Shown here piece after piece: positions 23,523 through 36,939 of a stretch of DNA of 64,000 nt (positions within the stretch are counted from its first letter, which is position 1; each line of letters starts with the position of its first letter). The translations under genes and the position numbers were made by a program. The DNA comes from Chamaecyparis obtusa (lineage: Eukaryota; Streptophyta; Pinopsida; Cupressales; Cupressaceae), in NCBI GenBank assembly GCA_027943335.1, contig BSBK01006346.1, forward strand, positions 124,001-188,000, written 5' to 3'. The notes beneath the pieces are model-generated. The model was not told the origin of the DNA and did not search any database. It saw only the letters and a program-made list of their open reading frames with translations.

Positions 23523-24883
23523 AGTCTAGTGAAAGGGGGATACCTTGAGATAGTGGAATGCTCCTCCCATGAAGAACTTGTTTTGTGGAGAATCTAAATT
23601 CAATGGTGGGTAGGACAAATAGTTGCAGAGAATTTATGGCATGGATGAAGATTCAGAGTTACCCCGGGGACCGCATCAAATCATAAGATGCCTTCATTTG
23701 CCGACAATAGTGGCAGAGAAAATGAGCAGATGGAAGAAGACAACCAAACCCTCAAAACCCTTGCGATTTCTTATCGATATCCTGTACGGAGAGAGCCACG
23801 AGGGGCCGAAAATCATAGAGACAGGGCTTTGCATTTTGTGCAATGATTTGGCACCCTTGTTTCCCAGCGATGCCAATTTTGTGCGTGCAAGCGAGTGCAT
23901 CCTCATGGAATTCAAAGACTTCCTACAGTGCAAAAGCCCCATGAAAATTTTCAAAGAATTTAATTTTAAACCTTAGTAAATTTCTTAAAACCCGAATTTG
24001 GGGGTGTTGCAGCTTAATTTGATAAATAATGCAAGTTTTTAAGAAGGATCTCCCATGTTTTGCCACTCTGTTTAGTTTGCAGAAAACCCACGAGAAGCCT
24101 CCAGAGGAATGGACGAAAAATGTGCTTATCCTATTGTTTTAATTTTTGTTATTTTTTTGGTTGAAAAAATAATAAAATCTGGACTGTCTTTTACTTCGAA
24201 GCATCTTAGGGTTTCAAGCCAGTTTACCATCATACCTCTTTTCTAATGCTTTCTGCATGCAATCTGATTCCAGTGTTGCCTTTTGACTACTGAAGAACTA
24301 GGGTATTCAGAATCCCTGCAGATTATAGTGTGAATGATAGGAAGGTGAAATATACCACGAAACTAAGCTTTAACAAAACTAAATATAATCAAAACCCCAA
24401 AAATTTGATCAGAAATTCATACCTATTTGTGTCTTCAAATGATTTCGCAACCCCCTTCCTCTTCCTCCGCTATTTTAAGGAAACCCAAAAGCTTACAGCG
24501 CTATTTGATGTTTATCAGAGGTCTTCAGCACCCATTTAACGCCATCAATGCCACACGAACTGTATTAATAAGAAGTGGGGAAAAAAGGACAGTAAACCAC
24601 CTCTTTCTCACCACGTATCTTTGCAACCAAATGCAACGTGCAACCCTGGAAAATTTTCATAATATATTGAGACAAAAATGAAAAAGACTACCAGCAAAAT
24701 ACAAAGCAACCAATAGGAAAAAAACAAAAAATATTTATTATATCACATAAATCATCAATTTGGAGAATGACTATAGTTTTGCATAGTATTTTACCAACCT
24801 ACGCTACATTCCAAAAACAAAACTAATGCTTGAAAAGTGCCTGAAAACTATAGTCTCCTGCCTTTACGGCAGGGACTAATAAC
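23523..24883. other. Intergenic DNA; unassigned 117-codon frame
   Basis: A plus-strand frame at 23623-23976 has coding-like composition (RFLIDILYGESHEGPK, ETGLCILCNDLAPLF) and follows a TTGCAG, but I do not recognise the family. Its nearness to the P450 fragment suggests it may be a degraded host exon. The rest shows nothing recognisable. Confidence 0.3.
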
Positions 24884-25164
24884 ACTTATACTTAGCCTAT
24901 ATTTTTTATTAATAATTATTTTTTCTTTTTAAATAGTGCATTAAGTTTGATGTGTGGTGCATTCTTTTTAATATATATTTTTATATTATATAATTTTTTA
25001 ATTATATTAATTATTTATATTATATTATATATTTTTGTATTATATTGATTATTATATTTTTATATTATATTAATTATTATATTATATATTTTTATATTAT
25101 GTTAATTATTTATATTATATTATATATTTTATATTAAATATTGATTATATTATAAAGTTGTATA
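24884..25164 (+). repeat. Left terminal inverted repeat of the long-TIR element
   Basis: Matches the reverse complement of 51147-51428 almost throughout. After the arm, 25165-25220 still resembles interior sequence of the 52853-54218 element in inverted orientation, so the LINE begins inside the element rather than at the arm itself. Confidence 0.8.
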
Positions 25165-25221
25165 TTTTATTATTCAAATGTGTAAAATTAAATTTATTTT
25201 TTAATAACATAAATTTTTTAA

Positions 25222-25770
25222 TATCATTAATAAGAAAAATGCAGAACCAATTCAGGGGGACATAGCTAACGATAACCCTAATAACAGAGAATTGGCTATT
25301 ATCCCCTCTACTTCAATTCTGAATCAAAATTTTGATAAAACTTCTGGTTCTCACACTAGAAAGGGTTTTGATAAATCTAACATTAATAACCCTATAGCTA
25401 TTCAACCTAGTAAGACTCAACACCCTGCCATTTCTGACCAGAAAGGCACTTTGAGGGATAATGAGGGTTTTCAAATAGTGAAAAATAAGAAACCTAGAAA
25501 AAAGAATGCTCAACAATTGGCCCTCGATCAAATCCATGCTACTTCTAAATCTAATCCCTTTGCTGCTCTGGCATCTCCTACTCTGTTGATTGAAGATGGG
25601 CCCTCTGTGGATAGAATGATCCCTAGTAAAAATATTTTGGAAGGTTAGAGCTCAAACAATGGTAGGTCTGGTGATGTTACCATGAGTGAGGTCCCTACAG
25701 ACATGGTTAGTCGTAAGGATTGCCCTAACCTGAATTTAGTCCCCCCTTCTAAAGATAACACCATCAGCCC
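25222..25770 (+). pseudogene. L1-like LINE ORF1 fragment, part 1
   Basis: An open frame with Lys-rich and Asn/Ser-rich composition (FQIVKNKKPRKKNAQQL) stops at a TAG (25646-25648), continues in the same frame to ISP at 25770, and resumes in the same frame at 49711 (PISTLNQLDDDFFIEV). It is the C-terminal part of a plant LINE ORF1 (gag-like RNA-binding) protein. The LTR element between the halves duplicated AGCCC (25766-25770) when it inserted. Confidence 0.65.
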
Positions 25771-27481
25771 TGTTGGCTTTCTTTTTCCCCAAAGGTCAGC
25801 TTGGCATCAGGATTGACAGGGCTAGTGTCACATTCACTCAACATTCCAAATTTGACAGGAAAAAGGGCCAACTAACAAGGATCAAAGAGAGATCCTTCTA
25901 CACTTTGAGCTCCACATCACTCAAGCGGGTGTACCTCATCTGCACACTCATACAATTTGTGACACACTACAGGCCTGCAGGTCACTGACTGTGGAATGGT
26001 TCTCAAACTCCTAGGTATCCTGTACCTTAATGAAGCGGATATCTCATGCAATAGCCCTACTTGCATGGAGTGAGTATGAAAACCAGAGATCTATCCTAAC
26101 AACATGAAAGGGAAAAGGTGGGACAGAAAGGAAATGATTTTTAAAATGATTGAAAGGTCCCCTGAGATGCCCTAAGTCTCTGATAGACCAGTGCCCTGTC
26201 CATTGGGCCACAGAGTCAAATACAATATTGCAAGGGACAACTATGAAACAAGAAAATAATATGCTCAATGTGTTGATGCCTGACATCAATCACACACCAT
26301 GACCAAGCCTCAACTTAACACCCACCTCTGCATTCAAGCATGCTATTATCCATCAAAGGATTTTGACCCTCCCCTTAGAAGAGACCTATGAAAGGACAAT
26401 ACATTAACCAGCATCCACTGGAAGACAAGCATGATCTATCCTTGATATCTCAACTCATACATGCATAAACACTAACCTTGAACCAGTTACCTCTGCGAAG
26501 ATAACTCCACTTGCAAACACGTAGGCAATGCAAATAGAAAAATCAAACACCCTTGATGTATGATTAATGCATTTAGAATTCAAATGGAGATAGCTTGGTG
26601 ACAGTAAGAACAAATTGAGTCCTCATACATAAGACAAATCTGCTGCAGCATGCATTGTATTCTCTGAAACAACAATGGAAACAGAACACCCTATATGCAG
26701 AGAGAAGGGGAAAATCTGCAGAACAGAGCCTTTCATGGAACCAAAAAAGAACTCTAAGCTGGAACCCTTTGCTAATCAGCAAAAACAACATATATACCCA
26801 TGGTTACCTTGAAATCCCACACAAGTTAGGATGCAACAAGCTAAGGGTAACCATGGTTAGAGTTTTCCATCAATTAGGCATTTCAAAATCTGATACAATT
26901 CAGAGGGAAAACACTAAGTCCTGAATGCAATTAACACTTGATCTTCAATCATGAAAGAATCTCTGAAAGGCATCGAAGATCAATCAAAATTCTATAAAAT
27001 TCAAACTAGAAGTGACCCTGCAACTGCTTTTGGTACATTTCATTTATTCTCCTATGACAAGACACTCCTCTTTGCAATCATCTCATACCCTAGAGCACAT
27101 TGGAATGGCGGAGAAGATCAGTTTCACCAACTCTGGCCCTTCCTGTCATCAATTTCAATCCTTTGTAGTCATTGGAAACGTTCACAGAGATTCAAATTTG
27201 AATCTGCAATGGTCACCACACACTCACAGGTTTCAAGTTTTTAACCATTCAAACACCTCGGGCTAACTCCGCAATGGCGACACCAAACAGTTGTCGCATG
27301 ATTGCATAGCCCAAAAATGGGCTATGCGAACATGCAACATGCTACTTCCCACCACCTTCTCTTAAATGTTGATGTCGTTGCTTGCCTCAACAAGGTTTGT
27401 CGCATGTTCGCAAGCTGAGAAACTGGCTTACGTGAACATGCGACAAGCCGCAAATAGCAAACCTACCAACTGTCATGTAAC
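25771..27481 (-). repeat. Left LTR of the gag-only element, first part
   Basis: Near-identical to 46463-48170 in the same orientation. In coding (minus) orientation this is the 3' LTR. The Tat element entered at GTAAC (27477-27481); the unsplit site is preserved at 48166-48170 in the other LTR. It contains hairpins at 27291-27337 and 27398-27446 and a tRNA-Arg-like half at 26158-26217. Confidence 0.92.
26158..26217 (-). other. tRNA-Arg-like 5' half embedded in the LTR
   Basis: The minus strand starts GACTCTGTGGCCCAATGGAC and continues AGGGCACTGGTCTA. This matches the acceptor stem, D-arm with A-box (TGGCCCAATGG) and anticodon stem of plant tRNA-Arg as I recall it. The anticodon loop and 3' half are replaced by unrelated sequence and no B-box is seen. 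It is not a functional tRNA. The copy in the other LTR lies at 46850-46909. Confidence 0.6.
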
Positions 27482-28769
27482 TGTGTGTGTGAATTTTGTA
27501 CCTGATCTATAGACACAATACTCAGTAAAACATTAGAGGTTAGCAAAAATTGAAATCGTGCAAAATTGAAAACTATGTAACCAAGCGATTTACTGCCTTC
27601 CAATAGGTGCGAGATTGATGTTCTCAGATTGTAATCGAGATCAGTGACCTAGTCAACACCTAAATGAAGGATTTGAATGCAAAAGATGGATATGAAATTG
27701 AATGCAATTAATCTATATTTTTGATATTTTCTATGCAATAAGAATGATAAACTGATATGCTATGGATGCTAAATGATCTAACAATGAAGATTCTAACAAT
27801 GATATGAAAACTATGAAATTCTATGCTAAGATATAAAAACTATGCAATTGAAATTGATCTCACAAAGCTTTGAATTCGCAAGTTGATTCTTTCAAGCTCC
27901 AATTGTGCAAATTCTCCAAATCTGATATGCTATGATTCCTATAGAGTAAGTTTGCAATTTGCAAGATGCTTGGATGCAAATTTGAGAAATTTTAGAGATG
28001 ATTGAGAGATGAGCTATGAAGAGCTGAGCCTTGTTTTTATAGAAATCCAAGGCTTTGGAGGTGCATGAGAAAAAGCCATAAATCACTCAAATAACTCAAA
28101 TAACTCAGGTTGATTTTTGAGTTATTTTTAAATAAAAGATAATTAACTCACAAAAACATGCAAAAGCTAAGCTTTAACTCAAAATAGAGTTTAGCTTTAA
28201 TTGATAATTGATAGTTGTCTGCTTTTATGATTGTGCATGTTTTATTTATGAATTAATTTAATAATAAAGTGATTTATTTCCAACTTAACTGCTTTTAAAA
28301 ATAAAACAATTGATTTATGGGTTAATCAATTATTTAATCAAACTTTTATTAAAAATTATATTATTAAATAATGACAACTTGCTTTAATTAATTAAATAAG
28401 AATTTAATCAATTATTCATATGATATTAGATTTATTGTCAAAATTAAATAATACAATTAATAATAGATATAATTAAATTTAATTACACAATTAAGTGGCA
28501 AATATTAAATCTAATTAATTAAATATAAAAATATTCAATTAATCAAGCTTTAGGATAAATGTGATGTATTGCCAAATAATTATAAAATTAAAGATAATTA
28601 TGATGATTAGGAATATTACTAGGAATATTCCCCGATGCAGAATTTAAGATAATCAATTATGATTCGATGATGTTTAGATGTGCCTTAGATTAGGACTTTG
28701 ATGTCGATTTCGTTCGAATTGAAGATGTAGGAGATTAATGAACTTATAGCCCATTTTTGGGGTATTACA
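27482..28769 (-). repeat. Tat-type element LTR, left (3' LTR in coding sense)
   Basis: 1288 bases, starting TGTGTGTGTGAATTTT and ending GGGGTATTACA. It is close to the right LTR except for about 205 bases (around 27757-27960) that are missing there. Confidence 0.93.
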
Positions 28770-28785
28770 TTTTGCCCCTCTTTGA
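28770..28785 (-). promoter_or_regulatory. Polypurine tract of the Tat-type element
   Basis: The minus strand reads CAAAGAGGGGCAAAA immediately before the LTR, the expected plus-strand primer position for reverse transcription. Confidence 0.75.
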
Positions 28786-31171
28786 ATTACTGTGTGAAGC
28801 GCAGTGGTTCAAAGATAGTCTGTGTTTGATAAAGATATGAAACTGATTCAAAAGATAAACCGATCTCAAGATAGAAACCGACTGAAAGATATTGAGATAG
28901 GAGGTCCTGAATGACAAGAGATAATGTTCACTGTAGCAGCAAATGAACCTATGATTGCGAAAAAGTGTCAAAATACCTGATTCTGAACCTTAGGATTGAT
29001 ACGAAGTGAGTGACCTGTTCTAGACTCGATTGTCTTAGCAAAACTAGCAAGTATCACATCCGAACCCTTCAATTGCCAAAGAACCAAGGAAAGAACACTA
29101 TGATCCGATGGTTGCAAAAACTGATACAGTTTACAAGATTAGGAGAATACCAGATTGATATGGATCGATGAATCTGATATGCCCCAAGTAATGATAGATT
29201 TGCCCCGAGCGATGAGGTCTTTTTTTTTTTGATAAATCAGTAACTAGACGTGATTGTTTGTCTTGATTACTGATGAAAGATATTGATAGATTTGATTGAC
29301 AGACTTTGAATGATGTGCAATACCATGCCCCCTTCAGGATTAAAATTAAAATCTGACAAGAAAAGTCAGCGTTATAGTTTAGAAGCATGTTAATTGATTT
29401 GAGAAGTGGTTATACACGTCCGAGAATGCATTCTGCATCGTTTGGAGGTCCTGGAGACCAAGTTTGACTAGGTTAAACCATGAGTTGACCATAGTTGACC
29501 AAGTTGAAATTTTGATAGTTTGATGAAAGCTAATCAGTTAAGTTGAATACTGGATTTCTATGATGATTGAAGATCGATTATGCAAGTAGTTAATAATATG
29601 AATGATCTCAGATTTGAATTTTGATCCCGAAAAAGGATTCTACTGGCTACTTCGTTGGAGGAACCTTCGTGTGAGATTCAGCTCTTGTTAGATTTGAAGA
29701 ATTGATATGAAGAATTGTTTAAGCATTGAAGTTCGTTTAGTCATTGTGAGATCATGCAAACATGCAAAATGCAATGAGACATGCAAAATGAAATGAGACA
29801 TGCAAAATGAAATGCAACCTAAGACCTAGGACCTAGTCACTGATCATGTGTCGATTTGTTATCATCATTGAACTTTTAGGTAACCGGATAAATCAATACA
29901 ACGCCCACTAGCTATGAAAAACTATAGACATATGAATATTGATTTGCATGCGCAAGAATCAATACAACCCCCACTGGTCAAACAACCATGGACATATGAA
30001 TATTGATTTTATTTTTGGAATGTCGGATTAGATATAAGTACCAAGGCACAAACGCCAGGATGACCTGAATATCATGTCCATTTTGATATAGCAATTTGTA
30101 TAAGAATCAAAACATAAATGTCGTGATGACCTGAATACACCTTGCATTGTAAACACATCAAACAGTCAAGAGATCATTCTAAATCCAATGTGAATTACCC
30201 GTAGTGACCCTTTATCGTTCACATCCTTAGGCAAGATCGCGTTTCACAGTAGGAGAAAGAATTTACTCAAAAAGACAATAGTTAGATCAAACTTCCTTGA
30301 ATTTTTTGGGTATCAATGGTTGAGGTACGCATGGCCATCCAATTTGAGATAGAGGCTCTTACAGTCGGACACCATTTCAATCCAAAATTTTTAAAGTTAT
30401 TAGATTTCACATACAAGCAGAAAACCAAGAAAAGATTATGCCCCCAATCATCACCCTCTAAATCCTATAAAGGACATCATCGAAGAGCTCGAAGGGACAC
30501 AATATGCCAAAATCTCAATGCGAATCAGTAAGCATACAAGGAGATAAAAGCATGAAAAGCACATATTGTTTTTAGTTTGTTTTGATGTTTGATTGTTGTA
30601 GATGCAAAATCTTTTCTGGAGACGAGACTGACTGACTAACTCAACTGGAGGCTTCAAAGGACTCTGACTGGATAGGAAATGTCTAAGATACATGGGAGAC
30701 CATAGGATATGACATTGATTTCCCCCAAGTGTTAAACATTGATAGGATACAGACACTTGAGTTGATTGGTGTACAGACCGACTTATTGAAAATTGGAAAT
30801 GTTGAAACAAACCGGGAGATATGTACAAACTAAAGCAAGACTGAAAGCTGGGAAAGACCAAGATTGTGCTGATAGATGGAGCGTTTGGAACAGGTGGCGC
30901 CCATTTGCCGGGTTTTCACCATCTTGGTAGAGATTCTATTTTTGCTACCAAGGCACCTGTTTCCAAGTTTTCACCAAGGCACTTTTTTCTTTTTTTTCTT
31001 TTTTTTTTGTATTTTTCATTTTTCAATTTTTTTTGTATTTTTCATTTTTTCTGATTTTTTTGTAAATCATCAAGGGGCCTATTGCTAGGTTTTCACCAAG
31101 ATGTTCATTTTTTCAAGACTTTTTCTAATTTTTAAAAAAAATTTCAGGACATTTACCAAGCACTGAATGCC
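28786..31171. other. 3' noncoding region of the Tat-type element
   Basis: About 2.4 kb between the integrase stop and the polypurine tract has no recognisable frame. It includes a pyrimidine-rich plus-strand tract (about 30980-31060) and a short tandem of ATGCAAAATG-AATGAGAC near 29757-29815. A long 3' region is usual in Tat/Ogre elements. Confidence 0.6.
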
Positions 31172-32300
31172 TTAGGCATAGAATTTCTTCAAATGGAGAA
31201 CATTGATGGGTTCTCGAAGCTGTTCTCCTTCAGTCATTGAGAGTTGATAGGAACCAGAGCCAAAAGTAGTAGTGATAACAAAGGGACCCAGCCAATTGGG
31301 TTCGAACTTCCCCTTGCATTCTCGATTTGATTGATTTTTAGGATTTTCTCTCAAGACTAGATCACCAACCTGAAATTCTCTGTGTCAGACTTTCTTGTTG
31401 TAGCCTCTAGACATTCTTTTCTGATACACTCTGAGATGATCATACGCTGCTTGCCTGCGCTCATCTAGTAATTCTAGTTCTTGTAACCTAGACACTCTGT
31501 AGTCTTCATTAGTGACAAGTCCATGCATTCTGATTCTGAGTGATGGGATTTCAACCTCAATAGGCAGTACTGCTTCAGACCCATAAACTAAAGTGAAAGG
31601 TGTAGCCCCTATAGGTGTTCTGATACTAGTTCTATATGCCCAGAGAGCTGGATTGATCATGAGATGCCAGTCTCTTCCTATTTTATTCACTGTTCTGTGC
31701 AAGATTTTCAAGAGATTTTTGTTTGAAGCTTCAGCTTGTCCATTCCCTTGAGGATAGTAGATAGATGACCAATGTTGAGTAATCTTGAATTTGGCACATA
31801 AGTCATCTAGGTCCTTATTTTTGAATTGTCCCCCATTGTCTGTGACTATGGAATGAGGGATCCCATGTTTGCAAATGATGTAGTTCAGGATGAACATAGA
31901 GATCTGTTTCCCCGTTGCTTGTGTTAGAGGAACTGCTTCTACCCATTTTGTAAAATAATCTGTAGCTGTGATGATATGGGTATGTCCATTAGAAGAGTGC
32001 GGATGGATAGTGCCTATGAGATCAAATGCCCATTGTTGAAAAGGCCATTGTGTAGTAAAGGGAATCAGATCTCTCCCTGGAGCATGAATCAAGTTGCCAT
32101 GTACTTGACACTGTTGACAGTTTTTAGCAAATTTAATAGCCTCTTTCTCCATTTTAGGCCAATAGTACCCAGCCCTAATAAGTTTTCAAGCTAACGTTAA
32201 ACCGTTCGAGTGTGACCCACATATACCCTCGTGGACTTCCTCTAATGCACGTTGAGACTCTTCCCATTTTAAACATCTAAGTAGTGTACCATCTAGACCT
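31172..32300 (-). pseudogene. Tat-type element integrase
   Basis: After RAGYYWPKM comes the CQQCQVHG part of the HHCC zinc finger. The DDE core follows: WAFDLIGTI, VTDNGGQF and YPQGNGQAEASNK. The C-terminal part ends GKFEPNWLGPFVI...VLHLKKFYA with no chromodomain. Nonsense codons interrupt the frame, including TGA at 31385 (KKV-stop-HREFQVGD), another TGA just before KLIRAGYYW and an earlier one at LYK-stop-GLDG. All fit CGA to TGA. Confidence 0.9.
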
Positions 32301-32952
32301 CATTTGTACAGATCATTACCAATGATGACATATCGGGATGCGGATCAGATAAGGTTTCATTTCTCAAAATGGTTAAAGGACTCAGGGATGATTTGATCAT
32401 GGAGATAGGAGAACAGATTTTTGTAGCGAGATGAGTCATAACCTACAATAGTGCAGATCATGCGGGTTTCAGGGGAGTCATATGCAGGATAGGATAGGGC
32501 TTCCACTAGGAACTCATAGCGTAGCTCATGTTCGGGCTGCTATAAGAGAGCAGATAGTGTCGCCATTGCATCAACAGCCTTATTCTCCGTTCTGGGTATT
32601 TGCTAAAATGTGATAGAGATGAAGTATTTCTTTAAATCATCTACCATTCTCTTGTAAGGAATGAGCTTTTCATCTTTGGTTTGGTACACATCATTGACTT
32701 GGTGGATAACCAGTTGTGAGTCTCCATGGATGTGCATCTCTGTAACTCTCCACTGTATTGCCATTTTCATACCATTGAGAAGTGCTTCATATTCAACAAT
32801 ATTGTTTGTGCAAGGAAACTTTAGTCTAAATGCTTTGGGTATCGAGTATCCTTGAGGAGTGATGAACAATATGCCTGCTCTAGATCCATTCTGTGTGTAG
32901 GAGCCATCAAAGAATAACCACCATGCTCTAGAAGAGAGGTGCATGATAGAGG
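32300..32952 (-). pseudogene. Second (archaeal-type) RNase H of the Tat-type element
   Basis: WWLFFDGSYTQNGSRAGILF, NNIVEYEALLNGM and HGDSQLVIHQVND give the D-E-D catalytic set of the additional RNase H that marks the Tat lineage. It is in a different frame from the upstream RT, so one indel lies near 32950-32970. A TAG at 32603 (ITF-stop-QIPRTENKAVDAMA) fits CAG to TAG. Confidence 0.85.
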
Positions 32953-34368
32953 AATCAAGAATTCCATTTTCATGGGTGTATCATCAAACATGAGTGCATC
33001 TGCTAGTTGATCAGCAATAACTTGACCTTTTATAGCTTTTCTTTCAACATATTCAATGTCAAATTCGCTTAGAAGAATGACCCATTTAGCTAGTCTACCG
33101 GTGAGGGCCACCTTGCTTAGTAGGTATTTCAGTGGATCAATTTTTTCTACTAGATGCGTGGTATGAGCTAACATATAGTGTCTCAGTTTCTGTGATGCAA
33201 AGATCACAGTGAGACAAGCTTTCTCAATCATAGAATAGTTCTTCTCATAGGCCACTAAAGTTCTGCTGATATAGTAGATGGCTCTTTCTTTCTTGTCTTC
33301 ATCATGTTGCGCTAGCAATGCCCCCAGTGATGTGGTTGTTGCAGAGACATACAAGATCAATGGCTTCCCATGAATAGGAGGCATCAAGATAGGCAGATTT
33401 GATAGATACTTCTTGATATGGTTAAAGTTGTGCTCGCATTCTTCATTCCATGCAAAGGTCACACCTTTATGTAATGTTTTTGTAAAAGGGTGTGATATGT
33501 CAGCTAACTGTGATATGAATCTTCTGATGGACTGTACTCTGCCTTGCAACGTCCTCATTTGACTGATATTTGTGGGAGGTTGCATCTCTATTATAGCCTT
33601 GACTTTAGCCGGATCAACTTCAATGCCTTTCTTTGAAACTATGTATCCTAAGAGCTTTCCAGAAGTGACACCAAAAGCACACTTCTTAGGATTTAGTCGG
33701 AGACTAAACTGTTCCATTCTGTCTAGGATCATGCTCAGGTCTGTTAGATGTTCAGTTCTAATCATGGATTTTGCCAAGGTATCATCCACGTAATCCTCCA
33801 TTATTTTATGCATCATATCATGAAAAATAGATGTCATTGCTCTTTGATATGTAGCTCCAGCATTTTTGAGTCCGAATGGCATAACATTCCAACAGAAGGT
33901 TCCCCACACACATGTGAAAGCTATTTTCTCTTGATCTTCTGGAGCAATTTTGATTTGGTTGTACCCAGAAAAGCCATCCATTAAGGAATACATTTCATAG
34001 CCCGCAGTCATGTCCACTATCATATCAATGTTAGGCAGTGGAAAATCATCCTTAGGGCATGCTCTGTTCACATCTCTAAAGTCTGTGCACACTCTGATTG
34101 AACCATCTGGTTTTGAAATAGGTACAATGTTAGAGATCCACTCAGCATAGTCTATGACACAGATGAATCCAGCTTTTAGGAGTTTTTTGAGTTCTGCTTT
34201 GACTAAGATTGCAACATGAGGATGCATCTTTCTCAATTTTTGTTTGATTGGTTTTACTCCAGGAGCAATGGATAGATGGTGCATAATGAGATTGGGATCC
34301 AATCCTGGCATATCTGAATATTTCCATGCAAAGTTGATCTTTTTATCTGATAAGAATGTAGTGAATTT
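32952..34368 (-). pseudogene. Reverse transcriptase and first RNase H of the Tat-type element
   Basis: This is the longest open part of the element (496 codons, 34311-32821). RT landmarks are KAGFICVIDYAEWISNIV, CTDFRDVNRACPKDDFPLP, MPFGLKNAGATYQRAM and the catalytic YVDDTL. The connection and first RNase H follow (LILYVSATTTSLGALLAQ, AIYYISRTL, DIEYVERKAIKGQVIADQLA). A TAG at 34369 precedes it, inside SLSEEEK-stop-KFTTFLSDKK. Confidence 0.93.
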
Positions 34369-36939
34369 CTATTTCTCTTCTTCTGATAGAGATTGTGCTA
34401 CATGTACCAATTGTGGTTCCTCTGTTGTACCCAAATTGATGGATTGAGTTGGCTCAATCAAAACTAGAGATCTATCCTGTAAATGACTTGGAAGGACATC
34501 AAATATCTCATCCTTAGGTGCCTCAGAGAGGTTTTCACCTTTAGATACGTCTTTTCTTTTTACTTTTGTAGGTTCTGAGACTACCACAAAGTGGTTTTCA
34601 CCCTCAGAACTCTTTTTCTTTTTATTTTTATTTTTTTGACTATAATATTTGATGTCCGACTCGGTCATGCTGATGCTCGGTTCACTGATGGAAGTCCTCA
34701 TAGGCTCTACTACATTGAGGTAACAAGCAAGGGCATAGTCACTAGAAAAGGTGTAAACACCATGGCTTGGGTTTGTGGAAGTTTGGTCGATAAGATCAGG
34801 GCGTTGGATAGTTAAAGTGGGAAAGGCTTGGGATATGGTGTTCACGGATGGGGATATGTCATCATTGGTCCTAACCTGATGCTCAAGTTCAAAGGTGATA
34901 TTACAGCTCAAAATGTTCAATTCATGAATAGGCTCAACATCATCATGGGAGTCCTCTTCAGCCATAGGTGGATCCGACATGTTAAGTTCATTGTTTCACT
35001 CTAGACCTACGTTGGGTTGAGATACATATTGGTGAATAACATCAATATATTTCTCTGTTATAAGATCATCTTCTTCTGGAATGGCACCCCATTCATAGTC
35101 ATTTGACTCAGCTTCTGATTCAGGATCTCTAGGAAATCTTAGAAAATGTGTGAAATCAGGATGAATACCCCAAGAAGGATTACCCTCAGTTTCTGACTTG
35201 AATTCATATTCATGGGAATCAGTGTCAGAATAACTACCCCCTTCTTCTTGATCAGTTTGATCGCCTTCGAGATTGGTTGGTTCTTGTGGTGCAACCATCT
35301 CTTGCGCTATAGTAGGTTCTTGTGTTTCTACTACATTAATTATTTTGATAGGATCATCTGTATCATCAAGAAGATCTTTGATCTCTTTAGGAAATTTTTC
35401 ATAGGGGATAAGCTCAGAGCTATCTGAATCATCATCAGAGGGTTATGTTTCTTCTTTCTTAAGAAGGGGTTCTCCTAGTGCAATTTGTTCTATGACATGA
35501 GAACAACCACCTTTGAGATGATAGGGTTTCTTCTTAAACCCTAAGCCACTAGTATCTTTGTTGGCTCTATCAATATGTGAAATGGGTGTCACAAGACCCT
35601 TTCCACTGATTCCTAGAGGTCCTTGACCGGAATATCCCATCTTGGCTATCAATTTGTTTCCTGGACCATATGAATTAGAAGGGATTGTAGGTGCTATAGA
35701 TTCACTAGGTTGAACAATTTTGGATTCAGAATCATCTTTGTATAGCCATGCAAGCACAGCTTCATCTTCTTCAAATTCTTGTTTGGATACTTGCTCCGCC
35801 ACAAAATTTCTTTTGTATGCTTCCATAGGTTCCTTAGGTTCTGATTTAGATTGCTTCAAAGATTGTCCATATGACTTGGGCGAGATAGGGAGAGATGTCA
35901 GAGACAAGACTGGCTCTATAGTGTATTCTCCCATCCCATTTTCTTTGATATTGATCTCTTTAGCAATGTCTTCCATCTTGGATGTGGAAGCCACATTTTG
36001 TTGCTTGATGGAAGATTCTCTGTTATTAGGTACAAGCTTATCGACACTTTCCTTCAATGTATTGCAAGTTGTACTCAGATCTGCTGGGATAGTAACCTCC
36101 ACTCCTTCATAGGGAAATTTCAAGCATTGATGGTACGTAGAAGGAATAGCTTGCATTTCATGTATCTAGGGTCTCCCTAGAAGGATATTGTAAGCCAATG
36201 GTAGATCAAGCACCTGACATGTGGTATCTTTGATGACCGGACCCACTCGGATAGGTAAGACAATGGTGCCTTTAGAAGCTCTTTCTTGTTCATCATAGGC
36301 TTTTATGGTGATCTTCTTTCAAGGATCAATAGCCATCTCTGAGAATCCCAACTATGTGATTAAGTTGTAAGAACAAATGTTGAGGCCTGCGCCCCCATCT
36401 ATCAACACACATTTGACTCGATGGTTCTGGATCAAGACTTCTATGTGCAAGGGCTGATTATGTGGGTGACTTAGGGAGTTGTCATCTTCCTCTGAAAAGG
36501 AGATATATTGTAGAGACGTTAGATGACCAACCATAGTCTGGAACCTGTCTAGATCTAGATCATCAGGAACATTAGAGCCGAGCAAAGCTTTGTCTAGGAT
36601 ATCTCTATGAGCTGGAGATATTCGAAGTAACTCAAACATAGAGATTTTGGCATTGGTATGTTGGAGTTGTTGGACAATGCTATAAGATGTAGGTCTTGTA
36701 TCCGTTGGATTGGAAGATTTCAAGGCAGCCTTCTGTTTGGAAGCAGATGTGAGGTTGAAAGGTATCTTAGGGACATTAGATGAACTTGGTGTTTGTCCTT
36801 TCAGATGAACCTGAGCTTGTGATCTGGTAACTGCATTAGTTGAGGAATGATTTTGGTCTCTTTGCACAATTGTGATGACATTGCAGCTCTCAGAGAGACA
36901 TGGTTCAACCATATTGATGACAACATTGTTTCTAGGGTA
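34369..36939 (-). pseudogene. Aspartic protease, G-patch-like and acidic spacer region of the Tat-type element
   Basis: VLIDGGAGLNI at about 36385 is a retropepsin-type motif, followed by YNILLGRP (about 36170-36190). Downstream IAKMGYSGQGPLGISGKGL...DTSGLGFKKK resembles a G-patch. A long acidic stretch then leads to the RT. Nonsense codons at 36352 (TAG), 36319 (TGA), 36166 (TAG; TGG expected, as in GRPWIHEM), 35443 (TAA), 34996 (TGA) and 34369 (TAG) interrupt one frame with no shift. Each fits a single C-to-T change on one strand or the other. Confidence 0.8.

Noticed and set aside
26158..26217. A real tRNA-Arg gene
   Set aside because: Lacks the anticodon loop, T-arm and B-box and lies inside an LTR present twice.
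30866..31054. Phe-rich open frames over the pyrimidine tract
   Set aside because: Low-complexity T-rich sequence in the 3' region of the Tat-type element; translation is an artefact.
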